Source: Weissella minor | GTDB lineage: Bacteria; Bacillota; Bacilli; Lactobacillales; Lactobacillaceae | Assembly (NCBI RefSeq): GCF_001437425.1 | Contig: NZ_JQCD01000024.1 | Coordinates: 492,362 to 556,361, forward strand | DNA: 64,000 nt | Reading direction: 5' to 3' | Part shown: positions 1 through 6,513 of the stretch, one piece after another | Layout: every line of letters begins with the position of its first letter | How positions within the stretch are numbered: position 1 is the first letter of the stretch | Program-made: the position numbers and the translations under genes | Notes under the pieces: generated by a model | Told to the model about the DNA's origin: nothing | The model's database searches: none | Seen by the model: only the letters and a program-made list of their open reading frames with translations

Positions 1-291
1 AACTTGTTGTAAATTGAATTCAGAGGCCATTTCTTCTGAAAATGCTTTAATCTCTTCTTGCGTTGGTGTTGTTACCAGTGATTTAACAGCCTCTGTATAG
101 CTTTGCACCAATTCAGGCGTAAGTGTCATCCGAGCGGACTCTAACCTACTGACTTCACCGCTAGACATCCCCATAATATCAGCTATTTGATTGGTTGTAA
201 TTTGGCTGTCTATCCGCACATCCCACATTACTCCCATTTCAACTTTTAGTTCAGTTTCTTTACTAGCAAATTGTCCAATATCAAAGTTCAT
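1..291 (-). CDS. HTH-type protein, 3' end outside window
   Basis: The visible 97 codons run off the left edge with no stop, so only the N-terminal part is seen. It begins MNFDIGQFASKETELKVEMG, and residues 27-48 read as an XRE-like helix-turn-helix: an ITTNQIADIMGMSSGEVSRL stretch with the usual spacing of the two helices. A GGGGTAAGAG ribosome site lies just upstream of the ATG. The start is 39 bases downstream of a tiny membrane-protein gene on the same strand (331-465), so the two are probably co-transcribed. The role is presumably a DNA-binding regulator or antitoxin-like partner; the target is unknown. Confidence 0.7.
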   Translation of the reverse strand, partial: MNFDIGQFASKETELKVEMGVMWDVRIDSQITTNQIADIMGMSSGEVSRLESARMTLTPELVQSYTEAVKSLVTTPTQEEIKAFSEEMASEFNLQQV

Positions 292-330
292 ATCTCTTAC
301 CCCGAGCCTTTTATATACATCAATTACCTG

Positions 331-465
331 CTAATAAATATTGATCGCAGATGATTTTTCCAAGGCAAGTATTTTTACTTTTTTAATGAATGGCACAACT
401 AACGCAATTATTTGAAGGATAAGCGTTATCGTTAATAACTTTTCTGTTCGGCTAAATTTTTCCAT
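331..465 (-). CDS. Small membrane protein, 44 aa, upstream of HTH gene
   Basis: This 44-codon reading frame has a good AGGAG site seven to eight bases before the ATG. The peptide has a charged N-terminus (MEKFSRTEKL), one hydrophobic helix (about residues 11-27, LTITLILQIIALVVPF) and a basic tail, so it should be a single-span membrane protein. It directly precedes the HTH gene at 1-291 on the same strand. I do not recognise the family. Arrangements of a small membrane protein with an HTH regulator are common in lactic acid bacteria, but assigning such a role here is inference. Confidence 0.6.
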   Translation of the reverse strand: MEKFSRTEKLLTITLILQIIALVVPFIKKVKILALEKSSAINIY

Positions 466-595
466 GTTTACTCCTATTTTAAAATACAACAAAAAGAATC
501 CCATTGTAGCAATTTACTTTCCAAACAAGTTTTCTTGTTATATGTCAGCCTTTTCCCTTTTTAATGAATATCCTTACTTTATAGTTCACTTTAAC

Positions 596-878
596 TTATT
601 TTTCGTGCCAATTATTTGGATCAATTATATTAAATTTAACTAATCCATTATAAAAACTTTCTCTCAACTCAATTGTTTTAATAATATGGGTGCCATTTTT
701 TGTGTAATCTACAGTTTTCACCATTTTTTCTTTAGACATATTAGGTTCGTTAAAAATGAAGATGCACAGAATTTAAAACTAAGCTGTGTTATTACCACGT
801 TACATGATATTCATATGGGTACTATTGTGCGCTTTTATCAACTTTAACCGCAATTCTTATACCATTAATGAACTTCAT
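596..878 (-). pseudogene. Decayed small gene (two stops plus frameshift)
   Basis: Reading leftwards from an ATG at 878 with a GAAAGGG site just before it gives MKFINGIRIAVKVDKSAQ, then TAG, then YPYEYHVTW and a second stop. In another frame from 739 to 596 there is a clean protein-like stretch of 47 codons (MSKEKMVKTVDYTKNGTH ... DPNNWHEK) with no ribosome site of its own. The simplest reading is one former gene of about 90 codons broken by stops and a frameshift. The 47-codon piece could alternatively be an independent short gene. Family unknown. Confidence 0.45.
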
Positions 879-891
879 TTCCCTTTCTAGT

Positions 892-1068
892 TTATTTTTT
901 GTCGTTATTCAATTTTTTAAGTTCAGCCCATCTAAAATTGCTTGTGTCTGTTAATTTTCTAACACCACTTTACCCAGTAACGAATTTGATAATTAACAGA
1001 ACAAATGCGGTAACGAACAACACACTTACTACCTGATTAACTAACTTCAACTTTTCATCTCTTGTCAT
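892..1068 (-). pseudogene. Small membrane-protein gene interrupted by in-frame TAA
   Basis: An ATG at 1068 preceded by GTGAGGG encodes 32 residues (MTRDEKLKLVNQVVSVLFVT and on to KFVTG) with one transmembrane helix, then TAA at 970-972. The same frame continues past the stop for 25 plausible residues ending RWAELKKLNNDKK before a second TAA at 892-894. The continuation is polar and protein-like, so this looks like a 58-residue protein with a recent nonsense mutation. The 32-residue product may still be made. Its membrane topology resembles the 44-aa protein at 331-465. Confidence 0.5.
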
Positions 1069-1602
1069 AATCCCTCACTTGTTAAGTAATAAAATTACAC
1101 GAAAACTGGCCAGCATGTAGTCTTTCATCTGAAACTCTTCCGTAATCATTGAGCTTCCAACCACTTCCCTAAGTATATTTATATTGTACTACTTTTAGCA
1201 GTCACTAAGTATTCATATTCAACGTTAACTAATATACTTCTTTTTTCCAAAAAGTTAAATTCGCTACAATTGTTACGCCTCTCACATTTACACTTTTTAT
1301 ACTTTTGTCACAAACTCCCACATTTTTTTGCCAGATTTTCATTAATCCTCGTCCATAATATTTAAATTTGAACAGTATTCAACATTTTTTTAAATAAACT
1401 TAGCATGTCACATCGCTTTATATACGCTTATTTTATCTGGCGTTTCTAAAACGGATATATTGTCACCTCTTTTCTGTAGTTGATTTTGATAAAATAAAAC
1501 CGATTTAAAATTTATCAAATTCACAAAAAGCCACCACTGCGTGGCCACAGAAATTAGGTGCAATAAACTGATTCACATTAAAAGCTGTAGGAGTATTGTG
1601 TT
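1069..1602. other. AT-rich gene-poor stretch
   Basis: No convincing gene is visible on either strand here. The only structured element is a GCCACC...GTGGC hairpin at 1530-1545, which on the minus strand is followed by TTTTT. On the minus strand near 1477 there is an AGAGGTGA site followed by about 16 open codons without an ATG, probably a gene remnant. Confidence 0.6.
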
Positions 1603-2019
1603 ATGGACAACAATAAAGATATCATTCAAAACGATACACAGAATGGGATAACTGTATATCCAGTAGATGATAATGCTACTAATGATGTTTATACTGAGCA
1701 GTCAGTTCCACACCAAGTAAAAGGATGGAATTGGGGTGCATTCATGTATCATATATTCTGGGGAATTGGAAACAATAGTTATCTTCCCCTCCTATGTTTT
1801 ATTCCAATTTTTAATATTATTTGGATATTTGTTTGTGGCGCCAAAGGAAATGAATGGGCATGGAAAAAAGGAGACTATAAAGATGTTGAGACATTTATAG
1901 CCGTCCAAAAAACTTGGAATCGTGCTGGTATCGCTCAGTTCATTTTCTTGGTAATATCTCTTATTCTTTATTTCCTGTTTTTATTCATTCTTATGATAAT
2001 CGTCGCAAGTATGTATTAA
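1603..2019 (+). CDS. KGWNWGAF-motif membrane protein, paralog 1
   Basis: 138 residues, start supported by AGGAG nine bases upstream. A polar N-terminus (1-35) is followed by the motif KGWNWGAFMYHIFWGIGN, a hydrophobic segment SYLPLLCFIPIFNIIWIFVC, then GAKGNEWAWKKG and a second hydrophobic helix near the C-terminus (about 108-136). This layout recurs in lactobacilli as uncharacterised small membrane proteins. It is followed 25 bases later by a paralog sharing long identical stretches, so the two form a tandem duplication and probably one transcript. No catalytic motif is visible and function is unknown. Confidence 0.8.
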   Translation: MDNNKDIIQNDTQNGITVYPVDDNATNDVYTEQSVPHQVKGWNWGAFMYHIFWGIGNNSYLPLLCFIPIFNIIWIFVCGAKGNEWAWKKGDYKDVETFIAVQKTWNRAGIAQFIFLVISLILYFLFLFILMIIVASMY

Positions 2020-2044
2020 TTTAAATTCGATATGAGGTAAATGT

Positions 2045-2692
2045 ATGCATGGTGAAAAGACGTCAGTACCTGAAGAAATAAAAGGATGGAATTGGGGTGC
2101 TTTTAGTTTTAATATCATTTGGGGCATTGCTAATAAATCTTATTTACCATTACTCGCACTGATTCCAATTTTTAATATTATCTGGGTATTTGTTTGTGGC
2201 TTTAGAGGCAGTGAATGGGCGTGGAAAAAAGGTGGATTTCAAAATAATGCAACTGACATTGACCGATTCCAGCTTATTCAAAAAACTTGGAAACGTTCAG
2301 GGTTTTGGTTTTTACTTATTAATTTGATTGGAATTGTCCTTATTAGTGGGACCCTTGTAATAACACGACAACACGGTATCACGCCTACAAAAGTAGAAAA
2401 AGTAAAAATTGATCCAGTATTAAGTAAAAATAATGACAGTTCCACATACACAGAAGTTGTTTCTATTTTAGGAGAACCTGAAAAAACATTTCACCCTTCG
2501 CAACACGACATTACTTCTCTTAAAAATTTGGATACACCTGCCTCTTACACCGCCATTTGGGGTAACTCGAATAATCATGTCATAATGAATTTTACTGGGT
2601 TTGATTATACGATTGAAAACTCAAAAGTTACCGGTATAAATGCTGTATTTAGAAATGGTAAAGTTATACAAAAAGGCGACTTTTCTAATTAA
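2045..2692 (+). CDS. KGWNWGAF-motif membrane protein, paralog 2, with C-terminal extracytoplasmic domain
   Basis: 215 residues, GAGG seven bases before the ATG. Residues 10-90 repeat the first paralog almost exactly (KGWNWGAF, SYLPLLALIPIFNIIWVFVC, GSEWAWKKG). A second membrane helix lies at about 92-112, and an additional domain of about 100 residues follows. That domain contains YTEVVSILGEPEKT, YTAIWGN and VTGINAVFRNGKV, a pattern like SmpA/BamE or DUF3862 domains, where a T.EV...LG.P helix precedes a small beta sheet. It would lie outside the membrane if the helices pair. The function is unknown; the BamE-like call is by motif resemblance. Confidence 0.8.
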   Translation: MHGEKTSVPEEIKGWNWGAFSFNIIWGIANKSYLPLLALIPIFNIIWVFVCGFRGSEWAWKKGGFQNNATDIDRFQLIQKTWKRSGFWFLLINLIGIVLISGTLVITRQHGITPTKVEKVKIDPVLSKNNDSSTYTEVVSILGEPEKTFHPSQHDITSLKNLDTPASYTAIWGNSNNHVIMNFTGFDYTIENSKVTGINAVFRNGKVIQKGDFSN

Positions 2693-3020
2693 AATAATTG
2701 CCACCCATTGGTGGCATACATAAATAAAGATTTTATCCTTAAAACTATGGCACCATTGTAGAAAGCCATCTCCAATAAGCTTATGGCAATTCAACGATTA
2801 TTTTGGATGTTGCACCTATAAAAAAATGACTCCTTGAGAATCAACTCGTTTAATTTTGCCTATGACAGCAATTAAACGAGTTGGTTTCAATGAATCATTA
2901 TTGTCAGCTTAAATTAAATCAATCTCAAATTTCATATTTTGAGCTCAAGCACCTTTTATGTTTATACAACAATTGTAATGCTTGAATTAATAATCACCAT
3001 AATCAAGATCCTTCAATAAA
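2693..3020. other. Intergenic stretch with two inverted repeats
   Basis: Between the KGWNWGAF pair and the convergent SemiSWEET gene there is no gene I can support. A short hairpin GCCACC-cattG-GTGGC sits at 2700-2715 right after the stop codon and may end the upstream transcript, although it has no T-run. A longer inverted repeat with 14-base perfect arms is at 2842-2883. Confidence 0.6.
2842..2883. repeat. 14-bp inverted repeat
   Basis: Arms CAACTCGTTTAATT and AATTAAACGAGTTG are perfectly complementary around a 14-base spacer. Neither side is followed by a clear T-run, so it does not look like a standard terminator. It lies between convergent genes. Confidence 0.6.
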
Positions 3021-3338
3021 TTAATGAATATAGACAGTAATAACGGTTACCAATCCAAAAATAACCCCAGGCACATTTGAAATGATAATGGGCCAATCCT
3101 TGTAGGTCTTTAACCAACCATATGAAGTCCAAAGACAAGCATTAATTGTTGCAACAAGTGGTTGGATAACAGAAACGGGTTCTCCATTGAAGTTACTCAT
3201 AATTTGTGGGATGTATGAAACATACATTGAAATACATGTTAACATCGCCAACTTACTAAGTAATTTTAGGTGCTTAACACGTTTAGGATCAACCGCCTCG
3301 GCTCCTTCAGGATATTTATCCGTATCTACTCTCATCAT
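3021..3338 (-). CDS. SemiSWEET / PQ-loop family sugar transporter
   Basis: 105 residues from the ATG at 3338, chosen because GAGG lies five bases before it; an in-frame ATG at 3335 is also possible. The protein has three hydrophobic helices and the PQ-loop signature SYIPQIMSNFNGEPVSVIQP in the first one, followed by LVATINACLWTSYGWLKTYKDW, as in bacterial SemiSWEETs that dimerise to carry sugars across the membrane. It has an unusual polar N-terminal extension of about 20 residues (RVDTDKYPEGAEAVDPKRVK). It is monocistronic. The substrate cannot be told from the sequence. Confidence 0.8.
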   Translation of the reverse strand: MMRVDTDKYPEGAEAVDPKRVKHLKLLSKLAMLTCISMYVSYIPQIMSNFNGEPVSVIQPLVATINACLWTSYGWLKTYKDWPIIISNVPGVIFGLVTVITVYIH

Positions 3339-3476
3339 GTTTACCTCTTTTTTCTTAATTTTGAAATTATTATACATAAATTAAAACTAAATAAACAAAA
3401 GAAATTAGAATTTTCGACGACATTTACTTACCATGACAATGAATGACGTCTTTACTTATTGTCATTTTTTCAAAAT

Positions 3477-3508
3477 AAAAAAGACTCCTAAATTTAGGAG
3501 CCTTTTTT
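3477..3508 (-). terminator. Terminator of adh gene
   Basis: Hairpin GGCTCCTAAA / TTTAGGAGTC, followed on the minus strand by a run of six T, directly after the stop codon of the alcohol dehydrogenase gene. Confidence 0.85.
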
Positions 3509-3509
3509 A

Positions 3510-4265
3510 TTACTGTGCCGTATAACCACCATCGACAACGAATTCAGAACCCGTTGCAAACTTAGATTCATCAGATGCTAAGTAGACACACATGTATGCA
3601 ATGTCGTTTGGCTCACCTAAATGACCCATTGGTGTCTTCGTACGTTCAGACATCATGGCTTCAGCAGGTGTTCCTTCAACCATTGGGGTCTTAATGTAAC
3701 CTGGGTGTACGGTGTTAATACGTACATTGTAGTCATTATTACTTGTGTACAACGCTGCTGACTTTGAGAGGAGACGTACGCCCCCTTTACTTGCATTGTA
3801 TGCAACCAAATTGGGATCACCCACAAATCCTTCAATTGAAGACATATTAATAACAGATGCCCCTTTTTCTGAATGCTTCATGCGTTGCACCGCTAAACGT
3901 GTTCCAAAGAAGACACTATCCAAATTAACCCCAATTGTCTTATGCCAATCTTCAGTTGTGGCATGTTCGATATCTCCTGGCAATCCAATCCCAGCATTAT
4001 TAACGAGTGTCGTAACAGGTCCGAACAACTTCTCAGTTTCATCAAAGATCTCCGTCCAACGTGTTTCTTCTGAAACGTCCTGCTGTAGGAAAACAACTTC
4101 ATCAGCTGTTCCCAATTCTTGAGCGGCAGCCTCTCCAACTTCAGCCTTGCGACCTGTAATGACAACTTTAGCGCCTTCTTCAAGGAACTTTTGAGCTACA
4201 GCATAACCAATACCCATTGTTCCACCAGTAACAATTGCGACTTTTCCATCTAATCGATTTGACAT
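3510..4265 (-). CDS. adh: R-specific short-chain alcohol dehydrogenase
   Basis: 251 residues, start MSNRLDGKVAIVTGG placed at the ATG nine bases after AAGGAG; longer in-frame starts lack such a site. It has the SDR cofactor motif TGGTMGIG (13-20), NNAG (89-92), catalytic Ser143, Tyr156 and Lys160 (NMSSIEGF, YNASK), and the C-terminal VVDGGYTAQ typical of the Mg-binding Lactobacillus brevis and L. kefiri R-ADH group. These tetrameric NADP-dependent cytosolic enzymes reduce ketones and aldehydes, such as acetoin-type carbonyls. Monocistronic, with its own terminator and a CRE-like site at the promoter suggesting CcpA control. Confidence 0.92.
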   Translation of the reverse strand: MSNRLDGKVAIVTGGTMGIGYAVAQKFLEEGAKVVITGRKAEVGEAAAQELGTADEVVFLQQDVSEETRWTEIFDETEKLFGPVTTLVNNAGIGLPGDIEHATTEDWHKTIGVNLDSVFFGTRLAVQRMKHSEKGASVINMSSIEGFVGDPNLVAYNASKGGVRLLSKSAALYTSNNDYNVRINTVHPGYIKTPMVEGTPAEAMMSERTKTPMGHLGEPNDIAYMCVYLASDESKFATGSEFVVDGGYTAQ

Positions 4266-4296
4266 ATCTATATGCTCCTTTATGACATTCTTCATT

Positions 4297-4315
4297 TGTA
4301 TACGCTTTCATTATA
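4297..4315 (-). promoter_or_regulatory. adh -10 box with adjoining CRE-like site
   Basis: On the minus strand a TATAAT box (4310-4315) is immediately followed by a CRE-like sequence, TGTATACGCTTTCA on the plus strand (4297-4310), which matches the TGWAANCGNTNWCA consensus at 13 of 14 positions. No good -35 box is visible. CcpA bound there would cover the transcription start. Confidence 0.6.
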
Positions 4316-4380
4316 CAACTTTACGCAGTATTTAACGAAAAAATTCATTCAAACAGCTAAATTTTATGCCTTTAACAATT

Positions 4381-4422
4381 AAAAAAAAGCAGATAGCTTA
4401 ATCTACAAAGCTACCTACTTTT
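4381..4422 (-). terminator. Terminator of zinc-ribbon gene
   Basis: Imperfect hairpin AGTAGGTAGCTT / AAGCTATCTGCT, followed on the minus strand by eight T, immediately after the stop at 4423. Confidence 0.8.
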
Positions 4423-4692
4423 TTAATGTTTCCAGCGATCAAGTCCACGCATAAACTTTTTCGTGTACATATATTTCACAAAAAATTTCTCAATTTTATT
4501 CATATCTGAAGCTAAAAATTTTTCATAATTATATGTGTACATCTCATCAAAAGACAAATCTTGGACAAATGCACCATCTTGATAACAATTTTCACAATAT
4601 TTAGTGGAAATTGTTCCGTCAGCGTTCTTACCACCCAATGTATTTTTATCAATTGGCATCCCACAGCTTTGACATAAATTAGTTTTCGCCAT
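4423..4692 (-). CDS. Small zinc-ribbon protein
   Basis: 89 residues from the ATG at 4692, chosen for GGGAG seven bases upstream. The N-terminal half holds two CxxC pairs (CQSCGMPIDKNTLGG and YCENCYQDG), which form a putative zinc ribbon like the family annotated as 'putative zinc ribbon domain' in Firmicutes. The C-terminal half is helical and rich in Phe, Tyr and Lys (EMYTYNYEKFLASDMNKIEK). No enzymatic motif is seen. It is probably a nucleic-acid or protein-binding accessory protein; function unknown. Confidence 0.8.
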   Translation of the reverse strand: MAKTNLCQSCGMPIDKNTLGGKNADGTISTKYCENCYQDGAFVQDLSFDEMYTYNYEKFLASDMNKIEKFFVKYMYTKKFMRGLDRWKH

Positions 4693-4725
4693 ATCATGAC
4701 TCCCTATCATCTCATTTTTATCACA

Positions 4726-4753
4726 GAAAAAAAGCAGCTCTTTAAGCTGCTTT
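4726..4753 (-). terminator. Terminator of 43-aa gene
   Basis: Hairpin AAAGCAGCT / AGCTGCTTT with a seven-T run on the minus strand, downstream of the small gene at 4765-4896. Confidence 0.8.
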
Positions 4754-4764
4754 CTTCATTAAAA

Positions 4765-4896
4765 TTACTTATCTTCAAGTTGCTTTGAAATGTTTTCAAG
4801 ATGCTTTTCCATCTTCTTTTTCAATTCAATATCTTCTTTCAAATATTCACGTACATCTTTAACAAATCCTGATTTTTCTAAGTTCAATCCCATCAT
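4765..4896 (-). CDS. Small charged helical protein, 43 aa
   Basis: 43 codons from ATG 4896 (a second ATG at 4893 is equally possible), preceded by AAAGGGTGATG and followed by its own terminator, which supports a real gene. The peptide (MMGLNLEKSGFVKDVREYLK, then EDIELKKKMEKHLENI) is strongly charged and predicted helical, with heptad-like spacing that could form a coiled coil. No membrane segment. Family and function not recognised. Confidence 0.65.
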   Translation of the reverse strand: MMGLNLEKSGFVKDVREYLKEDIELKKKMEKHLENISKQLEDK

Positions 4897-5038
4897 TTCA
4901 TCACCCTTTTCGCATTATTTAATAGTTAAAATTATATCGATTTTCTTGAATAAGCACAACTATTAAATTAATCATTATCCTGTATTCACCGCCCTTAAAA
5001 CATGGTAGGATATTTAAAAATCAATAAGGAGCTTTCAG

Positions 5039-5185
5039 ATGACAATTTCAAACATCTTAGCTATTGCTGGATGTGCCCTCGTAATCATTTGGTTTTTACT
5101 ACGGTACCTGAAAGTTGAAGGCCAATTCACAGTTATTCCGGCGATTGGATTAGCATTACTCATTGCTAGCCTTTTATTCACATAA
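5039..5185 (+). CDS. Small membrane protein, 48 aa
   Basis: 48 codons starting seven bases after AAGGAG and ending just before a strong terminator. The protein has two hydrophobic helices (ISNILAIAGCALVIIWFLL and FTVIPAIGLALLIASLLF) joined by the loop RYLKVEGQ, so both ends probably lie on the same side of the membrane. No family recognised. A free-standing gene with its own terminator, it is easily missed because of its length. Confidence 0.7.
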   Translation: MTISNILAIAGCALVIIWFLLRYLKVEGQFTVIPAIGLALLIASLLFT

Positions 5186-5189
5186 TTGT

Positions 5190-5227
5190 AACCACATCTA
5201 GGTAATTTCTAGGATGTGGTTTTTTTA
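5190..5227 (+). terminator. Terminator of 48-aa membrane protein gene
   Basis: Hairpin AACCACATCTAG / CTAGGATGTGGTT (one bulged G) followed by seven T. Confidence 0.85.
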
Positions 5228-5299
5228 TTGACTGAAAATGAGAAAAAGATTAGTATTGAATTCATAAACTATGAGACTTAAGCATTAAAGGAGCCTGCT

Positions 5300-6475
5300 A
5301 TGACCAAAGAATTTCCAATTAATCAAAATTTAACACGTGTCGTCCCTAATATTATTCGCGCCTATGATGACCGTTTCAGCCAAATCGATGACATTATTAA
5401 ATTAACCATCGGGGAACCTGACTTTAATGTTCCTGAGGTAAGTAAACAAGCCGTGATTGATAGCGTCACAGCCGATGATTCACACTATGCGCCAGCACTA
5501 GGAACAATCCCTCTCCGCCATGCCATTTCTGATTTTCTTTTAGATCGTTATGACTTAAACTATTCCGCAGAAGAAGAAATCATTGTGACAGTCGGTGCAA
5601 CTGAAGCCATTTACGACACAATTGCTGCATTTGTTAACCCTGGTGATAAGGTATTGATTCCAACGCCAACATTCCCGCTCTATGAATCTGACACACTCAT
5701 TATTGGCGCTGATCCAGTCTTAATCGACACAGAAAAAGACGGATTTATCCTGACTGCTGATGCGCTTCGCGCAGTACTAGATGAGTATGGTGATGCTGCT
5801 AAAGTCCTAGTCCTAAATTATCCAGGAAATCCAACTGGTCGTACTTATTCAGCAGATGAATTAAAAGCTTTGGCTGAAGTCTTAGCAGATACGAATATCG
5901 TTGTGATTGCGGATGAAATCTACTCAGAATTAGTTTATGATGAACCACACCATTCAATTGCTGAATACCTCCCTGAACAAACATTAATCCTAAATGGTGT
6001 GTCAAAATCACACGCGATGACCGGTTATCGCTTAGGCTTTATTGCTGGACCTAAGCCACTTATCAAAGGACCAGCCCTAGTACATCAAGTCGCTGTCACG
6101 ACAACGCCAAATCCAATGGCTGCAGCTGCAACGGTCGCTCTTGGAACACCTGAAGGTAAGGCCGCCACAGAAGAGATGAAAGTTGCGTATAAAGAACGTC
6201 GTGACTACTTAGTTAAATCTTTGCACGAACTTGGCTTTGAATTAGAAAACCCAGAAGGTGCCTTCTACTTGTTCCCTCGTATCTTGCCATCATATGGCAA
6301 TGATGACGGTCAATTTGCGATTGACCTTGCGGAAGAAGCCCATGTCGCAACCGTAACTGGACAAGCATTTGGTCCTGGTGGTGAAGGTCATTTCCGTATC
6401 AGCTATGCCTCAAGCTTGGAAACACTTCAAGAAGCCGTGGCACGTTTGACTGAATTCGTAAACAAACACGCATAA
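5300..6475 (+). CDS. Class I/II PLP-dependent aminotransferase
   Basis: 391 residues, start nine bases or fewer after AAGGAG. Fold-type I aminotransferase: the PLP lysine is Lys236 in VSKSHAMTGYRLGF, with Asp205 and Tyr208 (VVIADEIY), Asn177 (NYPGNPTG) and the C-terminal substrate arginine in HFRISYASS. It is closest in style to the PatA / aromatic or N-acetyl-diaminopimelate aminotransferases of Firmicutes. These act in the cytosol on amino acids with 2-oxoglutarate; the exact substrate cannot be read here. Monocistronic, sharing a bidirectional terminator with the convergent gluconate permease gene. Confidence 0.9.
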   Translation: MTKEFPINQNLTRVVPNIIRAYDDRFSQIDDIIKLTIGEPDFNVPEVSKQAVIDSVTADDSHYAPALGTIPLRHAISDFLLDRYDLNYSAEEEIIVTVGATEAIYDTIAAFVNPGDKVLIPTPTFPLYESDTLIIGADPVLIDTEKDGFILTADALRAVLDEYGDAAKVLVLNYPGNPTGRTYSADELKALAEVLADTNIVVIADEIYSELVYDEPHHSIAEYLPEQTLILNGVSKSHAMTGYRLGFIAGPKPLIKGPALVHQVAVTTTPNPMAAAATVALGTPEGKAATEEMKVAYKERRDYLVKSLHELGFELENPEGAFYLFPRILPSYGNDDGQFAIDLAEEAHVATVTGQAFGPGGEGHFRISYASSLETLQEAVARLTEFVNKHA

Positions 6476-6476
6476 T

Positions 6477-6510
6477 AAAAAGAGCTAACTCACGTAGTTA
6501 GCTCTTTTTT
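6477..6510. terminator. Bidirectional terminator
   Basis: Hairpin AAAAGAGCTAACT / AGTTAGCTCTTTT flanked by A and T runs, between the convergent aminotransferase and gluconate permease genes. Confidence 0.9.
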
Positions 6511-6513
6511 ATT

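Noticed and set aside
1400-1485. AGAGGTGA site followed by an open stretch on the minus strand
   Set aside because: No ATG, GTG or TTG is correctly spaced and only about 16 codons follow before a stop, so I do not call a gene.
3187-3384. 65-codon plus-strand frame opposite the SemiSWEET gene
   Set aside because: Antisense shadow of a well-supported membrane protein gene, without a ribosome site.
3433-3473. Hairpin ATGACAAT/ATTGTCAT followed by T-run on the plus strand
   Set aside because: It looks like a terminator for plus-strand transcription, but no plus-strand gene ends there; weak stem, so not listed as a feature.
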